Counted from the stretch's first letter, positions 54,341-63,866 are shown. The stretch: DNA of 64,000 nt from Paenibacillus_AB hodogayensis (GCF_039536325.1 NZ_BAAAYO010000010.1:124001-188000), one strand, 5' to 3'. Notes: generated from the letters alone by a model not told the origin. Numbers and translations are program-made.

Positions 54341-56488
54341 ATGCGCAAAAAGATAGCGGGTGCTTTGGCATCCGTTCTAATCGCGTTCGCCCCGGCGCAC
54401 TCATACGTCCATGCCGCAGGAAACACCTATATCACCCAGCAAGTCAGCTTCATCGATATCCACAATGATTACTGGGCCGGCAGCGCCATTCTCGATCTGG
54501 CCAAAACCAACGTCATTTCGGGATACGAGGACAACACCTTCAAGCCGGAAAATCCGGTGACCCGGGAGGAATTCGCTTCGCTGGTCGCCAAAACGTTCTA
54601 TCTCGACTTGCCGGAAAGCGGAGCCAAAGCCACCTATTACGACGTTTCGCCCGACCGGTGGTCGTTCCCGTACATAGAAGCGTCCCGCGAATTTCTTACC
54701 GGCTATTATCCGCCGTCCGGCAAAGCGTTTTTCAGTCCGACGCTGGACGCCACCCGCGAAGACGTGGCCGTTACGCTCGTCAAGACGCTCGGCTATACGC
54801 CGGACGACCTGCGCAACCCGCGCATTCTGGAGAATACGTTCCGGGATGTCAACTCGATCTCGCCGAATTTGAAAACGTACGTAGCGCTCGCCGTCGAAAA
54901 GCAACTGTTCAGCGGCTACCCCGACCAGACGTTCAAGGGAGACAAGCAGGTGACCCGCGCGGAAGTGGCCACCCTGCTGTACAAAATTATTAAAAACGCC
55001 TCTGCCGACGGCCACGCTCCGATCCAACTGAACGTGAACGTGCCGGAAACGACGTCCAACGGAACATTCTACGTTTCTGGCGAGACGTCCCCCGGAGCGA
55101 CCGTGACGATCAACAACCGCGAGGTCAGCGTCGTGCAAGGGCAGTTTAAAGAAGGGTTGAAAATCAACCAAGGCGAAGGCGACTATACCGTTACGGTCAC
55201 CGCGCGCTTGCCCGGAGGCAAGTCCAAAACCGTAACGAAGGTGATCCAATACGAGAAGGGCGGGCCGGAGCTTACGGTGAACGACATTCCGGAGGAAACC
55301 GACAAGCAGTACGTTACCGTCTCGTGGAGCGTCCGCGACGAGAACGACTCGCGTACGGTCGTCTATGTCAACAACGAGGCGCAGCGCGATTACAGCAACC
55401 AGAAGAAGGTCGAGCTGACGGAAGGAACGAACACGATTGTCGTCAAGGCGACAAATTCGCTCGGCAAAAGCACGACGGTTACCAAAACGATCGTGTTCAA
55501 CACCGGCGGTCCTGTACTGAAAGTGAACGACATTCCGGATACGACGGACAAGGCGAGCGTAAACGTCTCCTGGAGCGTAACGGATAAAAACGACAGCAAG
55601 CCCAAAGTGTATATCAACGACGAGGCCCAATCGGAATGGTCCTCCAGCAAAACGATCTCCTTGAGCGAAGGCGCAAATACGATCGTGTTCAAGGCCACCA
55701 ACTCGCTCGGCAAAAGCACGACGGTTACCAAAACGATCACGCTGAGCACCGGCGGTCCCGTATTGAAAGTGAACGACATTCCGGACTCGACGGACAAGAC
55801 GAGCGTAATGGTCTCCTGGAGCGTCACCGATAAAAACGACAGCAGGCCGATCGTATACATTAACGACGAAGCCCAATCGGAATGGTCCTCCAGCAAAACC
55901 ATCGCCTTGAACGAAGGCATTAATACGATCGTGTTCCGGGCAACCAACTCGCTCGGCAAAAGCACGACGGTCACCAAAAAGATTTCTCTCGGAACCGGCG
56001 CTCCGGTACTGAAAGTAAATCCGTTGCCCGCCTCGACGGACTCGTCCACGCTCAACGTGTCGTGGACGGTCACCGATAAAAACGACGATTCGGTACGACT
56101 GTTCCTGAACGAAAAAGAATATTCCAAATGGCAGAGCAGCGCCACACTGACCTTGGAGCCCGGCGAAAACGTGCTCGTGTTCAAGGCGGTCAATGCGAAC
56201 GGCAAGGAAACGGTCGTCTCCAAGACGGTAACGTTCAACCCTCCCGCTCCGAAGCTGACGGCCGGGTACATGCCTTCCAGAACGACGTCTTCATCGTTGA
56301 CGGTGACGTGGACGCTCAGCGACAAAAACGACAATTCGCCGAAGCTGTACGTGAATGACGAGTTCCAAAGCACCTGGAATTCCAGCAAAACGGTCAGCCT
56401 GGTCAAAGGCGCGAACACCGTCACACTGCTGGCCGTCAACAAATACGGCAAACAAACAACCGTGACGAATACCGTTTACAAAGACTAA
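54341..56488 (+). CDS. SLH-domain surface protein with tandem Ig-like repeats
   Basis: The protein has 715 residues. A signal peptide ends VHA, three SLH domains cover about 30-225 (ISGYEDNTFKPENPVTREEF is the clearest), one Ig-like domain follows (about 228-305), then five tandem Ig-like repeats of about 82 residues to the end. Each repeat holds WSVTDKNDS and SLGKSTTVTKTI-like segments. The SLH part anchors the protein to wall polysaccharide; the repeats form a stalk or binding arm. No enzyme domain is present. It is monocistronic with a strong terminator. Confidence 0.9.
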   Translation: MRKKIAGALASVLIAFAPAHSYVHAAGNTYITQQVSFIDIHNDYWAGSAILDLAKTNVISGYEDNTFKPENPVTREEFASLVAKTFYLDLPESGAKATYYDVSPDRWSFPYIEASREFLTGYYPPSGKAFFSPTLDATREDVAVTLVKTLGYTPDDLRNPRILENTFRDVNSISPNLKTYVALAVEKQLFSGYPDQTFKGDKQVTRAEVATLLYKIIKNASADGHAPIQLNVNVPETTSNGTFYVSGETSPGATVTINNREVSVVQGQFKEGLKINQGEGDYTVTVTARLPGGKSKTVTKVIQYEKGGPELTVNDIPEETDKQYVTVSWSVRDENDSRTVVYVNNEAQRDYSNQKKVELTEGTNTIVVKATNSLGKSTTVTKTIVFNTGGPVLKVNDIPDTTDKASVNVSWSVTDKNDSKPKVYINDEAQSEWSSSKTISLSEGANTIVFKATNSLGKSTTVTKTITLSTGGPVLKVNDIPDSTDKTSVMVSWSVTDKNDSRPIVYINDEAQSEWSSSKTIALNEGINTIVFRATNSLGKSTTVTKKISLGTGAPVLKVNPLPASTDSSTLNVSWTVTDKNDDSVRLFLNEKEYSKWQSSATLTLEPGENVLVFKAVNANGKETVVSKTVTFNPPAPKLTAGYMPSRTTSSSLTVTWTLSDKNDNSPKLYVNDEFQSTWNSSKTVSLVKGANTVTLLAVNKYGKQTTVTNTVYKD
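55259..56484 (+). repeat. Five tandem 246-bp coding repeats
   Basis: Repeat units begin near 55259, 55505, 55751, 55997 and 56240, a period of 246 bp with the last slightly shorter. The second, third and fourth are very similar in DNA, sharing for example TCGCTCGGCAAAAGCACGAC, which suggests recent duplication; the first and fifth are more diverged. Confidence 0.8.
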
Positions 56489-56504
56489 GTTGCTTCCGCG
56501 TACC

Positions 56505-56552
56505 AAAAAGACGCTTTCCCTCCCTGGGTTACAGGGAGAGAAGGTGTCTTTT
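56505..56552 (+). terminator. Terminator of the SLH/Ig-like gene
   Basis: An imperfect 21-bp stem from AAAAGAC to GTCTTTT with core CCTCCCTG-GGTTA-CAGGGAG, starting 17 nt after the stop codon and ending in TTTT. Confidence 0.75.
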
Positions 56553-56641
56553 GCGTGTATAAGCGTGCGAGTCGGGGCTTGCGGAGCGGGAGCGCTAGCC
56601 GTTCGTTTAAAGCTTGCAAACACCGACAATGTCTGTTATCA

Positions 56642-56653
56642 TTCATAAATGAA
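56642..56653. promoter_or_regulatory. Palindrome upstream of the TetR gene
   Basis: TTCAT-AA-ATGAA lies just before the GGAGG of the TetR-family gene. The same half-sites recur, in reversed order, in front of the hydrolase gene, so it may be an autoregulatory operator. Confidence 0.45.
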
Positions 56654-56666
56654 CGGAGGTTCACTT

Positions 56667-57254
56667 ATGGTTCAGGTTCTGAAAGAAGAGTTGCGGCAAG
56701 CGATAATCCGACATGCGCAGGACGAGTTTTTTCAATACGGCTATGCGGCGGCCTCGGTAAAACGAATTGCAGCCAAAGCAGGCATTTCTGTTGGTAACTT
56801 GTATCGGTATTACTCGGGGAAGGACATTTTGTTCGAAGCCATCGTCGCGCCGGTCTACCTGGAATGGGAAACGTTGATCTCGCATCATGCCGGCCCGCTG
56901 CAGCGGGAGAGGAATGTTTTCGAACTTGTTGTCGAGGCTTTGACGCATGTCGTCGGGGAATACCGTATCCCTCTCTTAATTCTAATTGACGGTACCGGAG
57001 GAACCCGATATGAGAACGCTGTTTCGAAGTTTCACCAGATGATGGCCGACAATGTCGCCCACCATTTGGCCCAGTACAACGGCAATCAGAAACAAGAAGT
57101 GTTTGACCGGCAAACGGCTTGGCCGGTAGCGGTAGCTTTCATGCAAGGATACTTCGAGATTATTCGGAGCCACCCGGATTCAGAGGACTGCAAGCATAGT
57201 ATTCGTCAATACATTTTGTTCTGGTATCAAGGCCTGAGAGCATTTCTTTCCTAG
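56667..57254 (+). CDS. TetR-family transcriptional regulator
   Basis: The protein has 195 residues. The helix-turn-helix reads VKRIAAKAGISVGNLYRYYSGKDILFE; the ligand domain is of the usual size. ATG 56667 has GGAGG eight bases upstream and replaces the in-frame ATG at 56649. It probably represses the alpha/beta hydrolase gene 59 nt downstream. Confidence 0.9.
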   Translation: MVQVLKEELRQAIIRHAQDEFFQYGYAAASVKRIAAKAGISVGNLYRYYSGKDILFEAIVAPVYLEWETLISHHAGPLQRERNVFELVVEALTHVVGEYRIPLLILIDGTGGTRYENAVSKFHQMMADNVAHHLAQYNGNQKQEVFDRQTAWPVAVAFMQGYFEIIRSHPDSEDCKHSIRQYILFWYQGLRAFLS

Positions 57255-57280
57255 AAGTATGCTCGTTTTTTTATCTTAAT

Positions 57281-57298
57281 AATGAACTATAATTCATT
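57281..57298. promoter_or_regulatory. Palindrome over the -10 box of the hydrolase gene
   Basis: AATGAA and TTCATT flank CTATAA, and a TATAAT box (57288-57293) lies inside. Binding here would block transcription of the hydrolase gene. Confidence 0.5.
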
Positions 57299-57313
57299 TT
57301 TGGAGGAAGCGCA

Positions 57314-58207
57314 ATGGACAATACTAGGAGTCAATTTACGACAAAAGATGGATTCAACATGGAGTATCGCCTGATCGGACAGGGGGATCCCGTTCTGGTC
57401 CTGCATGGAGGACATTCGAACTGTGACGAAACATTTGGTTACAGCGAGCTGACGGCGCGTCATTTTTCTGTTATCACTCCTTCAAGGCCGGGATACGGAA
57501 AAACCTCCAAAGAGCTGGGCGCCACGATGGCTTCCGCATGCGAAGCCTACATCGGACTGTTGGATCATTTGCAAATTTCCCAAGCGCATGTCATCGGGAT
57601 TTCGGCCGGAGGTCCGAGCGGGATTCATCTGGCCTCGCGCTATCCGCATCGGGTAAAGAGTCTGGTCCTGCAATCAGCGGTGTCCCAACGCTGGTTATTG
57701 CCCGACGACAATCTGTACAAATCCGCCAAGATGATGTTTCGACCTTCGACCGAAGCCTATCTTTGGGCATCGATCCGGCTCATCAACGCATTGTTTCCGG
57801 CTTTTCTGTTCAATAGCATGCTTGCTTCGTTCAGCAAGCTTCCGAAGGAAAAGGTGTTGCCTCAGATCAGCGAAGAGGACCGGAAACAATTCAAGAGCAT
57901 GTTGAACCGCCAACGGTCGAAGCATGGGTTTCTCCTCGATTTGGACCAGACAGGTCATGATCTAACTGCCGAGCTTCTTGCCGTCCAGTGCCCTGCCTTG
58001 ATCTTGCATAGCATTCATGATGCCTCCGTGCCGGTGGAACACGCTCGTTATGCTCATCGACACATTCCTAACGCCCAGCTATGTGAGCTAGATTCATGGG
58101 GTCATTTAATTTGGCTGGGTTCCGGCAACGATATCATGTACCAAAAGCTCTTCGCGTTCCTTGACCGTCCCGGAGAGCGATCATTTCCGCATGATCATCG
58201 TACATGA
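57314..58207 (+). CDS. Alpha/beta hydrolase
   Basis: The protein has 297 residues. The oxyanion region is LHGGHSN, the nucleophile elbow GISAGGPSG, the acid lies in HDASVPV and the histidine in SWGHLIW, so the triad is complete. A helical cap lies between about 135 and 220. Substrate is unknown. GGAGG precedes the ATG. The 160 nt after the gene contain no feature. Confidence 0.88.
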   Translation: MDNTRSQFTTKDGFNMEYRLIGQGDPVLVLHGGHSNCDETFGYSELTARHFSVITPSRPGYGKTSKELGATMASACEAYIGLLDHLQISQAHVIGISAGGPSGIHLASRYPHRVKSLVLQSAVSQRWLLPDDNLYKSAKMMFRPSTEAYLWASIRLINALFPAFLFNSMLASFSKLPKEKVLPQISEEDRKQFKSMLNRQRSKHGFLLDLDQTGHDLTAELLAVQCPALILHSIHDASVPVEHARYAHRHIPNAQLCELDSWGHLIWLGSGNDIMYQKLFAFLDRPGERSFPHDHRT

Positions 58208-58369
58208 GCTGGCGAGACGCAAACGCCGTCCGTCAGCTCGATCTAACGAAAACACGCTCCCCTGCCTCCCGCCTCGGTCATTCGAGCGGTTCCAGCAGGA
58301 GAGCGGCGCCGCTTGCCCGGAGCCCGTCAAACGCGACATGTCCTCGGATCCGAGTCGTCGTCCGACGAT

Positions 58370-58882
58370 TTACAGGCTCTTGCTCCACTCGTCGACACGG
58401 CGAAAGCTTTCTTCCTCCGAAATATCCTCGACACGCGTCATGACCGACCACCGGACGCCGTAAGGGTCCAGGATGCTGCAATACCGGTCGCCGGAAACGA
58501 AATTCGCAGCCGGCTCCCGAACGGTCGCTCCGTTGGCGACGGCCAAATCCAACGTCCGATCCACATCGGGCACATAAACGGCCAGCGAATAGCAAGCATC
58601 GCCGTTGCCCGGTGGCGGAACGAGCCGGTACGCCGGTGTGGCGGCGCCCAACTGCAAGTAGCCGTGACCAAAATCCAAATCCGCATGAACGATGATCTTG
58701 TTTCCTTCGTAATCCACTTCCGTTGCGCTTTTCGCTTTGGCTCCGAATACCGTTTCATAGAAGGCGATCGCCGCCGCCGGATCGTTCACGACGATAAAGG
58801 GCGTGATGGAGGTGCTTCCGTTCGGCTTCCCGTTCTTCGTATGCACTCCCGTCACACCCGTATAGTTGGTAGAGTCAGTCAT
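58370..58882 (-). CDS. VOC-family (glyoxalase/PhnB-like) protein
   Basis: The protein has 170 residues with the paired beta-alpha-beta-beta-beta modules of the vicinal oxygen chelate fold (ITPFIVVNDPAAAIAFYETV, LAVYVPDVDRTLDLAVANGA, ILDPYGVRWSVMT). ATG 58882 has GGAGG seven bases upstream. Such proteins act in small-molecule detoxification or antibiotic binding; the ligand is not evident. Confidence 0.88.
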   Translation of the reverse strand: MTDSTNYTGVTGVHTKNGKPNGSTSITPFIVVNDPAAAIAFYETVFGAKAKSATEVDYEGNKIIVHADLDFGHGYLQLGAATPAYRLVPPPGNGDACYSLAVYVPDVDRTLDLAVANGATVREPAANFVSGDRYCSILDPYGVRWSVMTRVEDISEEESFRRVDEWSKSL

Positions 58883-59143
58883 GTCCATTCCTCCCGTTTC
58901 GTTTCTGGTAATCTTCCACCGATTTCATCGGCGGGAACAAATGCCGCTCCGTATGAACAAAACGGCTTGCAACAGTACTTGTCCATTGTAGCTCCGCCAC
59001 GAATGTCTGTATTGTAAAAAGGCGACATGACGCTGACGACAAAATTGTTGGAACCTTTTTCCTGAACCTTCGTACTATTGGGAGACTACACAAGCGGCTT
59101 GGACGCAAGTCCGGCATATTTCACAAACGCAAAGGGGATCTCG

Positions 59144-59689
59144 ATGAACAAAACAACACTGCTCTCCCTATCCGCTCTACTCGCGCTCGGCGCGCTGACC
59201 GCCTGCGGCAAATCGGAGCAGCCTCCCTCCGCAAACGTTGCGGCTGCGGCCCCGCCCGCTGCATCGGCGCCCAATGCGCCGACGCCCGCCCAACCGGCGG
59301 AAGCGGACGCGAGCAAAAACGCGGACACGCTCAAAGACAAAAAGCTGGGGGAGCTGACCGCAGCCGACTGGGACAAGCTGCACCTGTCCAAAAAGGATTT
59401 CGACAAGCTGTTAGCCGGGCTGGACCGCACGGCCGAACCGGAAAGCCCATTTCAGAAAATCTCGATGCCAAACGGAAGCACGCTCGAGATCACACTGGCT
59501 CCGAATGACGTCGGGGAGTTTGGCAACGCCCTGCTGGTCGGCATCTTCGATCCGATCTTGCGCAACCTGTATATGCACTCCTCGTATTACACGGGCAACA
59601 AGCAGCCGCTGATCCGGTTTCTCGATTCTTCCGGCAGCGTGATTAAAGAAAACAGCGATTTCATTCAGCCTAAGCAGGGTGCCAACTGA
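59144..59689 (+). CDS. Small lipoprotein, function unknown
   Basis: The protein has 181 residues. A lipoprotein signal (lipobox ALTAC) is followed by an Ala/Pro-rich linker and a short globular part (LGELTAADWDKLHLSKKDFD, then PNGSTLEITLAP). AAAGGGG lies seven bases before the ATG. No family was recognised. It is the last intact host-like gene before the prophage remnant. Confidence 0.75.
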   Translation: MNKTTLLSLSALLALGALTACGKSEQPPSANVAAAAPPAASAPNAPTPAQPAEADASKNADTLKDKKLGELTAADWDKLHLSKKDFDKLLAGLDRTAEPESPFQKISMPNGSTLEITLAPNDVGEFGNALLVGIFDPILRNLYMHSSYYTGNKQPLIRFLDSSGSVIKENSDFIQPKQGAN

Positions 59690-59752
59690 AGAATCGGTTG
59701 AATGAACGCCACAGGCTACGAATGCCGCGCGCCGGGAACTACCGAATGGCGG

Positions 59753-59899
59753 AATCAATCGTATTGTTCACTTCCGAGTCGTTGATGCTTTCCATAATCC
59801 CGAGCTGATACGGCTCCCGGTCGGTTCGCCACGGTCCCGGTTCCGCGCTCGTTTCGGTTGTCAGAATGCGGTGCTGATCCGCCCACCCGGAAACCCGAC
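59753..59899 (-). pseudogene. N-terminal fragment of a GpA-type phage terminase, inverted
   Basis: On the minus strand about 48 codons read VSGWADQHRILTTETSAEPG and then PWRTDREPYQLGIMESINDSEV, matching the start of GpA-type large terminases (the WAD...SAEPG.WRTDR.PYQ pattern). It ends where the nucleotide-binding motif should follow. The rest of the gene lies on the opposite strand at 59892, so this piece has been flipped. Confidence 0.7.
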
Positions 59900-60650
59900 G
59901 AAAGACCTTATCGAGACATTTTCGAAAAATCACCTTGCAACCATGATCGAAGCGAGCCTGCAGCTCCGGAGGAAAGTGGCAGAGGTCAAAAGCCGGGATA
60001 GCAGTAATACAATTTCGGAGGAATCATTTCCGGGCGGATATATTGCTCTTGTCGGCGCAAACTCGCCGTCGTCCCTTTCAAACCGGTCGATTCGCATTGT
60101 ACTTTGCGATGAAGTGGACCGTTACCCAGTATCGGCAGGGAAAGAGGGCGACCCGATTACACTTGCGACACAACGAACTAAGACGTTTTTCAATCGGAAA
60201 CATATTTATGTATCCACGCCGACGCTGAAAGAAGTATCGCGGATCGAGCAGTTTTACAACGACAGCACGATGGAGGAATGGAACCTCCCCTGCCTTCCTA
60301 CAACGAACTGCAACCGATGAAGTGGCAGAAAATCAAATTTGAATACGATCAAACGTCCGACAAAGAGTTTGTCGTCGAGTCCGTACAGCACGTTTGCAAG
60401 CATTGCGGCGTTTGCATAGCGAGAAGGAATGGAAACGCGGGGAAGGTCGATGGGTCGCGCAAAAGAAGCATTCGTTCCGGTGAGGTGAGGCTTTCACCTG
60501 AACCAAATCCATCGTGGTCAGATATTGTTCGGCAATTTCTTGAGGTGGACCGGGCGGAAACGCTCAAAGTCTGGTTCTTGGTGAAACGTGGGAAGAGAAG
60601 GGCGAAAAGCTCGAGGAACACGCTTTGTTTGATAGCAGCTTCGCTTTGAC
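59892..60650 (+). pseudogene. GpA-type phage terminase large subunit, 3' part with frameshifts
   Basis: The reading starts PTKDLIETFSKNH, then KSRDSSNTI, FPGGYIALVGANSPSSL and CDEVDRYP, all typical of GpA terminases. Near 60290 the frame shifts (LQPMKWQKIKFEYDQ continues) and again near 60415 (EKEWKRGEGRWVAQKKH), then near 60515 (DIVRQFLEVDRAETLKVW) and 60575 (GETWEEKGEKLEEHALFD). About 35 codons with the ATPase P-loop are missing at the left junction. The DNA-packaging motor cannot be made. Confidence 0.8.
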
Positions 60651-61430
60651 GCGCGCCCAGTTAACCGGCTTTCTTGTCGGAAGCAGGGAGTTCGGATGCT
60701 TGTTACTAATCCATTAGCAACCACTTTTCCGGACGCATCGGTCTCCACGCCGTTTTGAATCGCTCCGCCGGCAGGCAATTCCATATAGGAAGGAAATTCG
60801 ATGCTACCGCCTCCCCAAAGCGCCAATGGGGCAGTTACTCCCGTATATAGATCAGGAGAGCTTAAACGATCCGCCTCAACAAGATGCAGGCGAAGCCGAT
60901 ATGGGTTGAGGGCTTCCGGCCTGTCGGCGTATTTAACAATGGATACGGAATCCCCGTTCAGAAGCCAGCCTGTCAGCATGATCCGCTGGGCGTCATAAAA
61001 ATCGTTCAGACCCGTATGATCGACTTTGGATGAAGCTCAAAGGTCAAACTCAAATTCGGTCCGGTCTTCCCAGTCTTTAGCCTGTTCCTGCGTAATCCCG
61101 AGCATCTTATAATTGAGCTGCATTTCAAGGTAAGTCCTGACCCTAGCACATTCGACTGGTTCTTTTTGATCGCCCGGCAGCCAGTCCGCCGGACATATAC
61201 AGGTCCCTGCTGCGTTCCCGGAGCGACTGTACATTGCTTCCAATGTCCTCTTGTGGCGATCGAGATGCGCTGTCCCAACTCTGCATGAATTTCTTCTTCC
61301 GGCTGGCGCCGCTGTGGGAGTAGCCGCTGTTTGTTAACTTGCGCATAACTCCAAGCCTTGCACGTGCTACTTCACGTTTCAGCGCGCGTTGCGGCGAGAT
61401 AATAGCGATCGTCCAGTCTATGATGTTCAC
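60640..61430 (-). pseudogene. Lambda-type phage portal protein, 5' part, inverted and frameshifted
   Basis: GTG 61430 (AAAGGGG upstream) opens MNIIDWTIAIISPQRALKRE, the usual start of GpB-like portals. The reading continues in several frames: LRERSRDLYMSGGLAAG, AIKKNQSNVLGSGLTLK, QEQAKDWEDRTEFEFDL, MLTGWLLNGDSVSIVKYADR, RLRLHLVEADRLSSP, WISNKHPNSLLPTRKP and WARVKA. At about 60645 it meets the end of the terminase gene head-on. The missing 3' half is on the plus strand at 62677-63576. Confidence 0.8.
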
Positions 61431-61539
61431 AAATTACATTCCCCTTTATAATACTGTTTTCATTTTACTAGCAGAATCAATAAGACCGCCTATTTCTAGG
61501 CGGTCAGGGATCTATTATTTGGTTATGCAATGGCTGAAA

Positions 61540-62145
61540 TTACTTACCATTATCGGGGCCATACTTTTCAAGTACGCTTTTCTTTAAGTTATGGTAGTTT
61601 TCAATATTACTTTCAGTTATCAGTTCACGTTGATCTTTTCCGTCAATATTATATTTTCCTTGGTTAGCTCCGTGCACCCAGTATGCCTGCTGCGAGTCAT
61701 TCCATGCTAAATAAAAAATATACTTTCTTCCCGGTGTAGCTTTAAGGTAGTCGAACATTGGATATTCTGTTTTTCCCGGCAGTATTCCGTTATCTTCTAA
61801 AAATGTTGGCTCCAGAATAAATACTGTTTTATTGTTATCGATCTTTCCATCTGATTTGATTATTTTATCTATTTTTATCTCTGTCAACATTGCATTATAG
61901 TTCACAGGGCTTTGATTGCCTGTAATTTTGCGAGGACTTGTATTCTCTGTAACTGTCCCCTCAACAATAACATTAACCTTTGGGTCTTTTTCGAGCTCTT
62001 GTAGGCTATTATACGGGATTACCCAAGCACTAGCGTGGACCTCCTTTATTGAAATTTTGTTATCTTCAATCGAATACAGAATTGTTCCAACTGAAGCTAA
62101 AAGTAATGTTGCCAATACGGAGACTGTTAGACGTTTTTTCATCAT
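61540..62145 (-). CDS. Exported protein of unknown function in an AT-rich cassette
   Basis: The protein has 201 residues with an N-terminal signal or anchor segment (LTVSVLATLLLASVGTIL). The body (ELEKDPKVNVIVEGTVTEN, IDKIIKSDGKIDNNKTVFIL, RKYIFYLAWN, NQGKYNIDG) resembles a type of exported beta-rich protein known from Bacilli, with no assigned activity. GGAG precedes ATG 62145. The base composition is far AT-richer than the surroundings. It directly follows a metalloprotease gene fragment on the same strand. Confidence 0.75.
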   Translation of the reverse strand: MMKKRLTVSVLATLLLASVGTILYSIEDNKISIKEVHASAWVIPYNSLQELEKDPKVNVIVEGTVTENTSPRKITGNQSPVNYNAMLTEIKIDKIIKSDGKIDNNKTVFILEPTFLEDNGILPGKTEYPMFDYLKATPGRKYIFYLAWNDSQQAYWVHGANQGKYNIDGKDQRELITESNIENYHNLKKSVLEKYGPDNGK

Positions 62146-62167
62146 TATCACTCCATTCAATGATTAA

Positions 62168-62458
62168 TTAAAGTTGATCGTTAAATTTAACTTGTAAGTG
62201 TAATTTATCAGTATCTGTTGGTGAAGAAATGCATGCATTAGTAAGATTGCAATTATTCATCCAATGACTGCCGGTGTGTGCAGGAGAATTATAAAAGTGA
62301 TTTAGGCCTAACGCATGTCCAGTCTCATGACCAACCAGGTGAGCGCGAAAAGTAGGTCCGAAGTATGATAAAGCAGAAACATTTGTATGATCGATAGTAA
62401 TTGTTGCAATATTATATTGAGTTGCTGAAAAGACTACTTGATTTGAAACACCTCTTCT
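62168..62458 (-). pseudogene. C-terminal fragment of a matrixin-like metalloprotease
   Basis: The frame is open for 96 codons without a start and ends TAA. It contains HETGHALGLNH, the HExxHxxGxxH zinc motif of metzincins, and a likely Met-turn (HWMNN) about 17 residues later. An in-frame stop at 62459 cuts off the N-terminal part, so the signal and pro-regions are lost. The flanking 62460-62676 is AT-rich and without a recognisable gene. Confidence 0.7.
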
Positions 62459-62676
62459 TTAATATAATTTACTCGCTCACAAATATGGTAATTAATAACA
62501 TTTACTATTTCAACCATTTTTCCTTATTTTACAAAAAAAAGAGTGCTTTAGGACCATGTAGAACTTACCTAAACTTTTATTTAGGTGTTCGGTCAGTATG
62601 GACAAATCCAAAGGTTCACTTCCACTCTACAATCCCAAGATACCCGGTAAAGCTAAAGTAACCGGAAAGTAAAAAT

Positions 62677-63576
62677 ATGAACATCACAAATCGCGAAGCG
62701 AACAACCTGGTCAACGGCTTGCCAAACGTCCTATTCATTATGGATGCAGAGCGGGCTAAACAATACCGCGGTGTACCCTATCTCGCGCCGGCCATCGAGC
62801 AGGTCAAGCAGATGGGCCGCTATGCAGAGGCTGAAATCGCGGCTGCGATCATAAACAGCTTTCTTACTGCGTTTATCAAGGTCGAGGGTCCGAAAAACGA
62901 AATCTCGTTCGGGCAGTCAATTCCGGATGAGGATCAGCTACGTATCCGGCCGATGAACGGCTTTCCTCTTAAGAGTTGGGGCCAGGCACCATTAACGTAC
63001 TTGGCGAAGGGGAAGACGTTACGTTCGGCAATCCCAAGCATCCGATATCCGGCTTTGATACTTTACCAGAGCGATGGCGCAGCTCGCCGGCGCAGCGCTG
63101 GATATGCCATATGAAGTGCTGCTGAGCGTGTTCAATAGTAGCTATTCCGCCAGCCGTGCTGCGCTCTTACAGGCATGGCGTTCGTTTCGGGACCGTAGGG
63201 ACTGGTTTTCTGCGGACTTTTGCCAACCCATATATACGAGACATGGCTATTCGAGGCCGTCGCAACCGGACGCATTCAGGCGCCCGGTTTTTTTATGGAT
63301 CCGATTCGCCGGAAGCTCTGGAGTCAAGCGATATGGGTTGGGCCTAGCCCGGGACAGATCGACCCGCTTAAAAAGGTTGAGGCGTCGGAGCGCAAGATCG
63401 CGAATGGCTTCAGCACACACGAAAAGGAAACGGCTGAGCTGACCGGGATGGATTGGGACAGCAATGTCGATGTGCTGGAGCGGGAGTGGGAGCGGGAAGG
63501 GAAGCTGCCGACGATTCCAAATAATTCAGCACCGAAAGGGGGTGAACAAACGAATGCCAACGGGGAGCGAAATTAA
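62677..63576 (+). pseudogene. Lambda-type phage portal protein, 3' part with frameshifts
   Basis: The first frame holds GLPNVLFIMDAERAKQYRG and VPYLAPAIEQVKQMGRYAEA, the central part of GpB-like portals. Near 63070 and again near 63225 the frame changes: DMPYEVLLSVFNSSYSASRA and ALLQAWRSFRDRRDWF, then ETWLFEAVATGRIQAPGFF, WVGPSPGQIDPLKKVEA and STHEKETAELTGMDW. The 5' half is on the minus strand at 60640-61430. The end overlaps the start of the head-protease gene. Confidence 0.8.
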
Positions 63577-63866
63577 AGGGACTATTATTCCAAACGATTA
63601 CCAATGGATTTATGACTTGTTCGAGATCGAGGCAACGAGTCCGGGAAAAATTGCGCGAGCGGTAACAGACGCAAACGGCGACGACTTGGAGGTCGCGATC
63701 ATATCAGGCGGACGTCACGATCAAAATCGTCGGGGTAGCCGCAAGCGTGATTGCGATGTCCGGTAACAAAATCGTGATGTCCCCAACTGGCCAGCTTATG
63801 ATCCACAATGCCTCCACCTGGACGGCTGGAGATAAGCGGGACCATGCTGCGGACTTCTTGGCTTAA
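63554..63866 (+). pseudogene. ClpP-like phage head maturation protease with internal deletion
   Basis: ATG 63554 has AAGGGGGTG upstream and opens MPTGSEIKGTIIPNDYQWIY. After VAIISGG the frame jumps to VTIKIVGVAASVIAMSGNKI, which holds the serine region of ClpP-like proteases, then LMIHNASTW with the histidine. Some 20 residues between the two parts are missing. It stops early at TAA 63864, so the C-terminal part is lost as well. Confidence 0.7.

Noticed and set aside
54401..55876. A 491-codon minus-strand frame opposite the SLH/Ig-like gene
   Set aside because: Its repeats only mirror the repeats of the real gene on the other strand; no start signal.
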